The notes under the pieces were generated by a model. The model was not told the DNA's origin. It ran no database searches and saw only the letters and a program-made list of their open reading frames with translations. Position numbers and translations under genes: made by a program. From assembly GCF_009739905.1 (NCBI RefSeq), contig NZ_CP034279.1:6324001-6388000 (forward strand): a stretch of DNA of 64,000 nucleotides, given 5' to 3'. The stretch comes from Streptomyces ficellus. GTDB taxonomy: Bacteria > Actinomycetota > Actinomycetes > Streptomycetales > Streptomycetaceae. Each line of letters starts with the position of its first letter. Position 1 is the stretch's first letter. Positions 8,679-15,483 of this stretch are shown here, piece by piece.

Positions 8679-9185
8679 TCATCCGTCCCGGTCGGCTGAC
8701 AAATGAGCGGGTGCGCCGGGCGGCAGCATCGGCCCGCACTCCCACTGCTGGAAGATCAGCCGGGTCTCGACGCGGGCCACCTCCCGCTGCGAGGTGAACT
8801 CGTCCAGCACGAGTCGTTGCAGGTCGGAGGGGTCCGACACGGCCACGTGCACCAGGTAGTCGTCGGGGCCGGTGAGATGGAACAGCGCCCGTGACTCGGG
8901 CAGCGCGCGGATCCGGTCGACGAACGGGCCGATCAGCTCCCGGCGGTGGGGGCGCACCTGCACCAGCAGCAGCGCCTCCAGGCCGCGGCCGATTTTGGCC
9001 GGATCGAGTCGCAGCCGGTTGCCCAGGATGACCCCGGTGCGCCGCAGCCGCGCCACCCGGTCCAGACAGGTGGAGGGCGCGACCCCGACCTCGGCGGCCA
9101 GGTCGCGGTAGGTGGTCCGGGCGTCGTTCTGCAAGAGGCGAAGAATGTGGAGATCGACCGTGTCGAGGACGACAGAACCGTTCAT
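8679..9185 (-). CDS. Lrp/AsnC family regulator of the adjacent PLP lyase (MdeR-like)
   Basis: 168 residues: helix-turn-helix LDTVDLHILRLLQNDART and VGVAPSTCLDRVARLRRTGV (about 7-50), then RAM domain (about 70-150; HLTGPDDYLVHVAV). The start ATG at 9185 lies 60 bases from the divergent start of a Cys/Met-metabolism PLP enzyme. An Lrp regulator divergent from methionine gamma-lyase is the classic mdeR-mdeA layout of pseudomonads, and by that analogy this protein probably activates the lyase gene in response to a sulfur amino acid. That role is inferred from position. Confidence 0.87.
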   Translation of the reverse strand: MNGSVVLDTVDLHILRLLQNDARTTYRDLAAEVGVAPSTCLDRVARLRRTGVILGNRLRLDPAKIGRGLEALLLVQVRPHRRELIGPFVDRIRALPESRALFHLTGPDDYLVHVAVSDPSDLQRLVLDEFTSQREVARVETRLIFQQWECGPMLPPGAPAHLSADRDG

Positions 9186-9245
9186 TCGCCGAACGTAACA
9201 CGTCGTTTTCCCGCTACCCTCCGGTATCTGTTCACAGTGCCGTCC

Positions 9246-10487
9246 ATGGATGCCCTGCCTTACGACGCCTCGCCCGCCCTTCCCACCCCGAGGGCCCCGC
9301 GGGCGCTGGCCACCGAAGCCGTGCACGCCGGGCGGGACGACCTCGCCGCCCTGGGCCTGCACGCCGTGCCGATCGACCTGTCGACCACGTACCCGTCGCA
9401 CGACGCGAGGGCCGAGGCGGAGCGGATCGACGCGTTCGCCACCACCGGCGCCCGCCCGGACGGCCCGCCCGTCTACTCCCGGCTCGACAACCCCACCACC
9501 GCCCGCTTCGAGGACGCGCTCGCCCGGCTGGAGGGCACCCAGAGCGCCGTCGCGTTCGCCAGCGGCATGGCGGCCCTGACCGCCGTCCTGCTGGTCCGGG
9601 CGAGCATGGGCCTGCGGCACGTGGTGGCGGTCCGCCCGCTGTACGGGTGCAGCGACCACCTGCTCACCGCAGGGCTGCTCGGCACGGAGGTGACCTGGAC
9701 GGACGTCGCCGGCATCGCGGACGCCATCCGCCCCGACACCGGCCTGGTCATGGTGGAGACCCCCGCCAACCCCACGCTCGCCGAGGTCGACATCCGGGCC
9801 GTCGCCCACGCCTGCGGCTCGGTGCCGCTGCTGGTCGACTCCACCTTCGCCACCCCGGTGCTCCAGCGTCCCGTGGAGCACGGGGCGCGGATCGTGCTGC
9901 ACAGCGCCACCAAGTACCTCGGCGGGCACGGGGACGTGCTGGCCGGCGTGGTGGCCTGCGACGAGGAGTTCGCCGGCAAGCTGCGCCAAGTGCGGTTCGC
10001 CACCGGTGGCGTCCTGCACCCGCTGGCGAGCTACCTGCTGCTGCGCGGACTGTCCACGCTGCCGGTGCGGATGCGCGCCGCCTCCACCTCCGCCGCCGAG
10101 CTGGCGTGCCGGCTGGCGGCCGACCCCCGTATCGCGCGGGTGCACTACCCGGAGATCGGCGGCGCGATGGTCGCCTTCGAGGTGTTCGGCAACCCGCACG
10201 ACGTGATCGCCGGCGTACGGCTGATCACGCCGGCGGTCAGCCTCGGCAGCGTCGACACCCTGATCCAGCACCCGGCCTCCATCAGCCACCGCATCGTGGA
10301 GGAGGGCGACCGCCGCTCGGCGGGCATCAGCGACCGGCTGCTGCGCATGTCGGTCGGCCTGGAGGACGTCGAGGACCTGTGGCGGGACCTGACCGAGGCG
10401 CTCAGCGCCGGGCCCGCGCCGACTGCTCGGGAGGGCCGGACCGCTGCGGCGGGCGGGGCGCGGGAAGGCCGTCCAGCCGCGCGGTGA
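9246..10487 (+). CDS. Cys/Met-metabolism PLP enzyme (methionine gamma-lyase / cystathionine gamma-lyase type)
   Basis: 413 residues of the trans-sulfuration family (fold-type I PLP). Visible: TEAVHAGRD, VYSRLDNPTTARFEDALARL, ASGMAALTAVLL, YGCSDHLL (PLP-phosphate and ring stacking), ETPANPTL, VDSTFATPVLQRP, and the PLP lysine in HSATKYLGGHGDVLAG. Late motifs SLGSVDTLIQHPASISH and RMSVGLEDVEDLW are intact. Odd point: between VHYP and GGAMVAFEV the family normally has about 17-20 more residues, including the His/Gln-rich loop; here they are missing in frame. Cysteine is not present at the gamma-lyase position, so substrate is open. The 3' end overlaps the convergent GNAT fusion gene by 86 bases. 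Confidence 0.85.
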   Translation: MDALPYDASPALPTPRAPRALATEAVHAGRDDLAALGLHAVPIDLSTTYPSHDARAEAERIDAFATTGARPDGPPVYSRLDNPTTARFEDALARLEGTQSAVAFASGMAALTAVLLVRASMGLRHVVAVRPLYGCSDHLLTAGLLGTEVTWTDVAGIADAIRPDTGLVMVETPANPTLAEVDIRAVAHACGSVPLLVDSTFATPVLQRPVEHGARIVLHSATKYLGGHGDVLAGVVACDEEFAGKLRQVRFATGGVLHPLASYLLLRGLSTLPVRMRAASTSAAELACRLAADPRIARVHYPEIGGAMVAFEVFGNPHDVIAGVRLITPAVSLGSVDTLIQHPASISHRIVEEGDRRSAGISDRLLRMSVGLEDVEDLWRDLTEALSAGPAPTAREGRTAAAGGAREGRPAAR

Positions 10488-11832
10488 TCACCAGGGTGCC
10501 CTCCTCGATCTGGTAGTCCAGCGGCAGGTTCAGCGCGCGCATGGCCGCGACCATGCCCGTGTTGGACGACTGCGTGACCGCGTACACGCTCTCGCAGGAC
10601 GCTTCCCGCGCGAGGGACACCAGACGGCCGAGCAGTTCGGAGCCGATGCCGCGGCGCTGCCAGTCGTCCTCGACGAGCAGGGCCACCTCGGTCTCGTCGC
10701 CGTCCCACAGCAGGTGGCCGAGCGCGACCAGCCGCCCGGACGCGGTCTCGACGGCGAGGGTGCGGCCGAAGCGGGGACTCAGCAGGTGGTCGAGGTAGCG
10801 GCCGGCGTCGGCGACCGGGCCGTGGTAGCGCAGGCCCAGGGTCCGGTCCGAGCAGCGGTCGTGCATGGCCCGGGCGGCCGCCACGTCACTCTGGTCGGCG
10901 CGGCGGACCGTGATGTCGTTGCCCTCCGGGAGGGTCAGTACGTCCTGGCTGCGCGGGACGCGCGGCCCGAGGCGGGCGTCCAGCTCCACCAGGGCCCGGG
11001 CGCGGGCGAACTCGGTGGGCGTGAACGGCAGGTACGGCCGCTCGATGGTGAGGGCGCCGCCACCCGGGGCGCGCAGCCGGATCACCGTCTCGCCCTCCTC
11101 CAGGGCGCCCTCGACCGGGGCCGTCGCGCCGGTGGGACGGCCGGTGGGGGAGACCGCGGGCAACGAGTGGATGGTGCACCGCCCGAGCAGCCGGCGCAGC
11201 GCGAGCGGCAGTTCGGCCGCGTCCAGCGCGGTACGGGTGGCCAGGCCCAGCACCCGCGCCGGGACGTCCACGAGGTCGTGGGCGTCGGCGCGCTCGGTCC
11301 AGGTGCCGGTGCCGCCCGCCGCGGCCACCTCCCGGGCCAGCGCGGCGGCGGGGAGCGCGGCGGGCGCCCGCAGCAGGAACTCGTCGACGGTGCCGTCGGC
11401 CAGCGGATGCGTCTGGAGGGTGAGGATGTCGACCCGCAGACGCGCCAGCGCCGTGCACAGCGCGGCCAGGCTGCCGGGCTCGTCGCGCACGGTGGTCCGC
11501 ATCCGCCACAACACCGTCCCGGAGCCGGCCCCGCCCTCCCGGCCGTCGGTGGCGGACGCCTCCGGTCCGGCGGCGGCCGTCGCGGGGCCGCCACCGGTAT
11601 CGGAGGCGGCCGGTGGCGCATGGCTGTGGCGGCGCGCCCACCAGATGTGGAACGCCGCCGTCGCGACCAGGGCCACCGCCGACACGGCGAGCAGGTACGG
11701 GCCGTCCGGGCCGTGCGCGACGGTGTTCGCCACCGCGTCCGCGACGGCCACGGCCGTGAACAGGGCGGCCAGTTCGACGAGGTCCCGCCGCCAGTGGTGG
11801 CGGCGGCTCTTCCGGGAAGTCCCATCAGTCAT
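10402..11832 (-). CDS. Membrane-anchored ACT-GNAT fusion protein
   Basis: 476 residues. Two hydrophobic helices near the N-terminus (about 18-38 and 45-66) after a basic, positive-inside start (RKSRRHHWRRD); an Ala/Gly linker; an ACT-like domain (about 108-180: MRTTVRDEPGSLAALCTALARLRVDI); a variable middle; and a GNAT acetyltransferase domain (about 305-455) with the acetyl-CoA loop DWQRRGIGSELLGRL. ACT plus GNAT suggests an acetyltransferase tuned by an amino acid, as in actinobacterial lysine acetyltransferases with amino-acid sensors, but here tethered to the membrane. Substrate unknown. The last 28 codons are antisense to the PLP lyase. Confidence 0.8.
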   Translation of the reverse strand: MTDGTSRKSRRHHWRRDLVELAALFTAVAVADAVANTVAHGPDGPYLLAVSAVALVATAAFHIWWARRHSHAPPAASDTGGGPATAAAGPEASATDGREGGAGSGTVLWRMRTTVRDEPGSLAALCTALARLRVDILTLQTHPLADGTVDEFLLRAPAALPAAALAREVAAAGGTGTWTERADAHDLVDVPARVLGLATRTALDAAELPLALRRLLGRCTIHSLPAVSPTGRPTGATAPVEGALEEGETVIRLRAPGGGALTIERPYLPFTPTEFARARALVELDARLGPRVPRSQDVLTLPEGNDITVRRADQSDVAAARAMHDRCSDRTLGLRYHGPVADAGRYLDHLLSPRFGRTLAVETASGRLVALGHLLWDGDETEVALLVEDDWQRRGIGSELLGRLVSLAREASCESVYAVTQSSNTGMVAAMRALNLPLDYQIEEGTLVITARLDGLPAPRPPQRSGPPEQSARARR

Positions 11833-11921
11833 GGGGCCACTGTGACGCAGCGGTGTTGCGCGATCACGAACGCCTTATGACCGAACGGTTAAGTAGGGAT
11901 CTGCTCCATTAAGTCCCGTTT

Positions 11922-13337
11922 TCAAGGATTTGCGGCGATGCTCGCCATGAGCCGTACGCCCCGCGCGATCTCGGACGGCGACAGGTGGGCGTACCCCAGC
12001 ACGAGCCGTACGTCCCCGTCGTCCGGCCGCGCCGACCCGTAGTCGGTCAGCGGCCTCAGCGCCACCCCCGCGGCCGCGGCCCGCTCCAGGAACGACGAGC
12101 CCCGCCCGTGACGCCCCGGCACGCGCGCGATGATGTGCAGCCCGGCCGCGATGCCGCTGACCTCCGTACCGGGAAGGTGCTCCGCGAGGGCGCAGATGAG
12201 CGCGTCCCGCCGCTCCCGGTAGGCGCGCCCGCAGCGGCGCAGGTGGCGGTCGTAGCCCCCACTGGTCACGAAGTGGGCCAGCACGGCCTGGTCGAGCGCC
12301 GGGTTGCCCAGGTCCATCGTGCGCTTGCGTTCGACGACCTCGCCGGCGAGCGACCGCGGTACGAGCATCCAGCCGAGCCGCAGCCCGGGCGCGAGGGACT
12401 TGCTCACGGAACCCGTGTACACGACGCGCTCGGGGTCGAGGCCCTGGAGGGCGCCCACCGGGGCGCGGTCGTAGCGGAAGTCGCCGTCGTAGTCGTCCTC
12501 GACCAGCCAGCCGTCCACCGCACGGGCCCAGTCGAGCAGCTCCGCGCGGCGCCGCGCCGAGTAGGCGATCCCCGACGGGAACTGGTGGGCGGGCGTGGTG
12601 ACCACGGCCCTCAGGCCGGACGCGGCGAGGGGACCGGGCGCGAGCCCTTCCGCGTCGAGCGGCAGCGGTACGGTCCGCAGTCCCGCCGACGCGAACAGCG
12701 CGGTGGGCTCCGGACTGCCCGGGTCCTCGACCCCCAGGCTCCGCAGACCGTGCGCCCCGAGGGCGAACCCCAGGAGCGTCATCGCCTGGGCCACGCCCGA
12801 GCACACCACCACCCGCTCCGGGTCGGCCACCACCCCGCGCCGCCGCGTCAGCAGTGCGGCCAGGGCCGACCGCAGCTCCGGCAGCCCGCGCGGGTCGGGA
12901 TACCCCAGCGCCCGGTGCGGCAGCCGGGACAGGACGGTCCGGTGGGCGGCCGCCCACGCGGCGCGGGGGAACAGCGACAGGTCCGGCGTCCCGGGGCGGA
13001 AGTCGACCAGGGCCCCTGCCCGCCCCGGGGCCAGGTCCCGCACCTCGGGCGCGGCCCGCCCCCGTACGGCGTCCCCCACCCAGGTGCCCGAACCCCGGCC
13101 GCTGCGCAGATACCCCTCGGCCGTCAGCTGTTCGTACGCCTCCGTCACCAGGCCCCGCGACACCCCCAGGGCGGCCGCCAGCTCGCGGCTCGACGGCAGC
13201 CGCGTCCCGGCCGCGAGCCGCTCCGACCGGACCGCGTCACGCAGGGCCGCCTGGAGCGCCCGGCCGCGGCGCCGGGGCGGCGCGCCCACCGCCGGCAGCA
13301 GCAACTCCCAGAGCCCGCCGCCCGGTTCCCCGCCCAT
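11922..13337 (-). CDS. MocR/PdxR-family regulator (GntR helix-turn-helix fused to aminotransferase-like domain)
   Basis: About 471 residues. N-terminal winged helix of GntR type (about 10-75: LRDAVRSERLAAGTRLPSSRE then LAAALGVSRGLVTEAYEQL), linker, then a fold-type I aminotransferase-like domain with DPRGLPELRSALAALL, VCSGVAQAMTLLGFAL, VEDDYDGDFRYDRAP and the PLP lysine in GSVSKSLAPGLRLGWM. MocR proteins sense PLP or an amino-acid-PLP adduct. The ATG at 13337 is preceded by a very strong GGGAGGGAAGG box; a GTG at 13361 is possible but lacks one. It is divergent from a DMT transporter with a clear two-site operator between them, so the transporter is its likely target. Confidence 0.92.
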   Translation of the reverse strand: MGGEPGGGLWELLLPAVGAPPRRRGRALQAALRDAVRSERLAAGTRLPSSRELAAALGVSRGLVTEAYEQLTAEGYLRSGRGSGTWVGDAVRGRAAPEVRDLAPGRAGALVDFRPGTPDLSLFPRAAWAAAHRTVLSRLPHRALGYPDPRGLPELRSALAALLTRRRGVVADPERVVVCSGVAQAMTLLGFALGAHGLRSLGVEDPGSPEPTALFASAGLRTVPLPLDAEGLAPGPLAASGLRAVVTTPAHQFPSGIAYSARRRAELLDWARAVDGWLVEDDYDGDFRYDRAPVGALQGLDPERVVYTGSVSKSLAPGLRLGWMLVPRSLAGEVVERKRTMDLGNPALDQAVLAHFVTSGGYDRHLRRCGRAYRERRDALICALAEHLPGTEVSGIAAGLHIIARVPGRHGRGSSFLERAAAAGVALRPLTDYGSARPDDGDVRLVLGYAHLSPSEIARGVRLMASIAANP

Positions 13338-13368
13338 GCCTTCCCTCCCCGTGCCGGTCACGAGCCTA

Positions 13369-13416
13369 CAAGTGGTCCCCGAAACAGGACGGCAAGTGGT
13401 CCTGCAACCGGACCAC
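13369..13416. promoter_or_regulatory. Probable MocR operator: direct repeat plus palindrome
   Basis: CAAGTGGTCC occurs twice in the same orientation (13369-13378 and 13393-13402, 24 bases apart); the second copy also forms a perfect inverted repeat GTGGTCC-N7-GGACCAC (13396-13416). Paired direct repeats of this kind are the usual MocR/GabR/PdxR sites. The palindrome covers the expected -35 of the transporter gene. Confidence 0.65.
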
Positions 13417-13425
13417 CACCCCTCC

Positions 13426-13431
13426 TAGCGT
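13426..13431 (+). promoter_or_regulatory. -10 box of the DMT transporter promoter
   Basis: TAGCGT lies seven bases before the ATG at 13439, pointing to a leaderless transcript; the expected -35 position falls inside the MocR palindrome, fitting direct control by the divergent regulator. Confidence 0.55.
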
Positions 13432-13438
13432 CGTGGCC

Positions 13439-14701
13439 ATGACTCCGAACCGAACGCGCGGCACACTGCTCGCGGCCTTCGCGTGCGTCCTCGTCGGCGC
13501 CTCCTTCACCGCCAACAGCGTCCTCGGCGACTACCCCCACGCGGGCGGGCAGGCCCTCCGCTACGGCCTGGCCTTCCTGCTGCTGCTGCCGTTCGCCGGG
13601 CGGGGCGCCACCGCCGCCGTACGGCGGCTGACGGCCCGCCAGTGGGCGCGGATCGCGCTGCTGGCGGCGGTGGGCATGGTCGGGTTCAACCTGGCGGTAC
13701 TGGCCGCCGAACGCACCGCGGAGCCGGCCGTCCCGGGCGTGTTCGTCGGCTGCGCCCCCGTGGTGGTGGCCGTGCTGGTGCCCGCGCTGGGCGGACGCCG
13801 GCCCACCCGCCCGGTGCTGTACGGGGCGCTTCTCGTCGCCGCCGGGGCGTTCACCGTGCAGGGGTGGGGGCGCACGGACCCGGCGGGCATCGCGTGGTCG
13901 GCGGCGGCGCTGCTGGGCGAGGTCGGGTTCGCGGTGCTGGCCGTGCCCGTGCTCAAGCCGCTCGGCCCGAAGCTGCTCACGGCCACCGTGTGCGCCGTCG
14001 CCGCACTGGAGTCGGCCCTCGCGGGCATGGTGCTGGACGGCGCGGGCGCGCTGCGCGTACCGACCGGGCAGGAGGCGGGCGCGCTGCTCTGGCAGGCGGC
14101 CGTCGTCACGGTCGTCGGGTTCGTCTGCTGGTACGCGGGCGTCCAGCGGATCGGCGCCGAGCGCGCCACCCTGTTCTCCGGGCTCATCCCGGTGTCCGCC
14201 GCGCTGACCGCGCCGCTCGTCGCCACCGGCTCCTACGGGCTCGCCCAGGGCGTGGGCAGCGCGCTGGTCGGGGCGGGCGTCGCGCTGGGCTCGGGCGTCC
14301 TGGACCGGTGCGCACCCGCGCACCCGCCGGCCGGGTCCCGGCCCTCTGCGTCGTCGCCCGTGAAGTCGTCGCCCGCGGGGTCGTCGCCCGTGGGGACGAC
14401 CGGGGGGTCGCCCGCCTCAGCGGCTTCCGTCGAGCAGGACGCGCGCCACCAGGGCCGGGTCGTCGTTCATCGGCACGTGACCGCATCCCGGCAGGCGCAC
14501 CAGCCGGGCGGCGGGGACGGCCCGCTTGGCGCGCACCCCCTGCCGGGGCAGCAGGAGCCGGTCGCGGGTGCCCCAGGCGACGGTGACGGGCAGGCCGGTC
14601 ACGTCGCGCGCGAACCGGACCCCGCGTCCCGCGGCCAGGGTCCGTCCGAAGCCGGTCGCGCCGCGCAGGGCGAGCGTCTCGGCGACCACCGCCTCCGGTG
14701 A
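13439..14701 (+). CDS. DMT/EamA-family exporter with anomalous C-terminal tail
   Basis: The first about 295 residues are a normal ten-helix EamA (drug/metabolite transporter) protein in two halves: FACVLVGASFTANSVL, LRYGLAFLLLLPFAG, ALLVAAGAFTV, TLFSGLIPVSAALTAPLVA and VGSALVGAGVALGSGV are membrane segments. Downstream of MocR control it may export or import a vitamin B6- or amino-acid-related compound. After residue about 300 the frame stays open for a further 120 residues of hydrophilic low-complexity sequence, including three copies of a 15-base repeat, and runs 285 bases antisense into the hydrolase gene. The tail is either real or the result of a lost stop codon/frameshift near 14340-14400. 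Confidence 0.8.
   Translation: MTPNRTRGTLLAAFACVLVGASFTANSVLGDYPHAGGQALRYGLAFLLLLPFAGRGATAAVRRLTARQWARIALLAAVGMVGFNLAVLAAERTAEPAVPGVFVGCAPVVVAVLVPALGGRRPTRPVLYGALLVAAGAFTVQGWGRTDPAGIAWSAAALLGEVGFAVLAVPVLKPLGPKLLTATVCAVAALESALAGMVLDGAGALRVPTGQEAGALLWQAAVVTVVGFVCWYAGVQRIGAERATLFSGLIPVSAALTAPLVATGSYGLAQGVGSALVGAGVALGSGVLDRCAPAHPPAGSRPSASSPVKSSPAGSSPVGTTGGSPASAASVEQDARHQGRVVVHRHVTASRQAHQPGGGDGPLGAHPLPGQQEPVAGAPGDGDGQAGHVAREPDPASRGQGPSEAGRAAQGERLGDHRLR
14351..14395 (+). repeat. 15-bp tandem repeat, three copies, in the DMT transporter tail
   Basis: Three in-frame units beginning TCGTCGCCCG, each encoding SSPxx (SSPVK, SSPAG, SSPVG). They sit just where the normal protein family ends. Confidence 0.85.
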
Positions 14702-15247
14702 ACGGCGGCCGGGTCGTGCGTAGATGGTGCTGGTCAGCGCGGCGCGCCCGGCGGACGACCGGGACAGCCGCCTGATCATCGGCAGCGGCATGGAGCGGGC
14801 ACCGCGGCGCATGGCCAGCAGCGCCCCGAAGGCGTAGCGGCGCTCGCCCTCCGTCCAGAAACCGGCGGGGGAGAGGGCGGTCACCGACCGGACGAGCTTC
14901 TGGTGCCCGAGCTCCAGGGCCAGCAGCCCGCCCAGCGAGTTGCCCGCCACGTGCGGGCGGTCGAGGTCCAGGGCCTCGCACAGCGCACCGAGGACGGGCA
15001 CGACCGTGGGCAGGTCGTAGGCGAAGCCGTCGGGGAGGGCGGGGGATGCGCCGAAGCCGGGCAGGTCGACGGCGATCACCTCGCGCTCGGCCGCCAGGAT
15101 CTCCAGCACCGGCTGCCAGGCCTGCCAGTGGTGGCCTATGCCGTGGAGCAGCAGCAGCGGTTCACCGTCGCCCATCCGCTCGTACTCCACCGACACCGTG
15201 CCGGAGCCCTGCCGGGACTCGACAGGGAAGGACACCCGTACGGCCAT
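14417..15247 (-). CDS. Alpha/beta-fold hydrolase
   Basis: 276 residues, no signal peptide. Alpha/beta hydrolase layout is complete: oxyanion region LLLLHGIGHHWQAWQP (about 34-49), nucleophile elbow HVAGNSLGGLLALE with Ser at GNSLGG, a cap region around 130-190, acid in TVAWGTRDRLLLP, and catalytic His in GCGHVPMNDDP. Closest in style to small esterases and meta-cleavage hydrolases; substrate unknown. The ATG at 15247 is well placed. The 3' end of the gene lies antisense to the long tail of the DMT transporter gene. Confidence 0.88.
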   Translation of the reverse strand: MAVRVSFPVESRQGSGTVSVEYERMGDGEPLLLLHGIGHHWQAWQPVLEILAAEREVIAVDLPGFGASPALPDGFAYDLPTVVPVLGALCEALDLDRPHVAGNSLGGLLALELGHQKLVRSVTALSPAGFWTEGERRYAFGALLAMRRGARSMPLPMIRRLSRSSAGRAALTSTIYARPGRRSPEAVVAETLALRGATGFGRTLAAGRGVRFARDVTGLPVTVAWGTRDRLLLPRQGVRAKRAVPAARLVRLPGCGHVPMNDDPALVARVLLDGSR

Positions 15248-15405
15248 GTTGCTGCTCCCTGTCCCCGGTGCTGTCCCGGTTCCGTCCGCGCGCCCGCCCC
15301 GGGCCCCGTCCTGGACGCGGTGTCAGCAACAATTACCGTCCAGTAGCCACGAGTTCAAGGGTCCGGGAGGAATCGGGGGCGGGAGGAGTCGGGGCGGGGC
15401 ATGAG

Positions 15406-15446
15406 GAGGCGGTCCTTCCCGGACGTCGCCCGGGAAGGACCGCCTC
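15406..15446. terminator. Long hairpin terminator after the repeat exoprotein
   Basis: Perfect 17-bp arms (15406-15422 and 15430-15446; core GGCGGTCCTTCCCGG) with a 7-base loop, starting 38 bases after the stop of the minus-strand repeat protein. Rest of 15248-15483 shows no gene. Confidence 0.75.
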
Positions 15447-15483
15447 GCGGTTGCTTCGTGGCCAGGGGCCTCGGGGACCCGCG

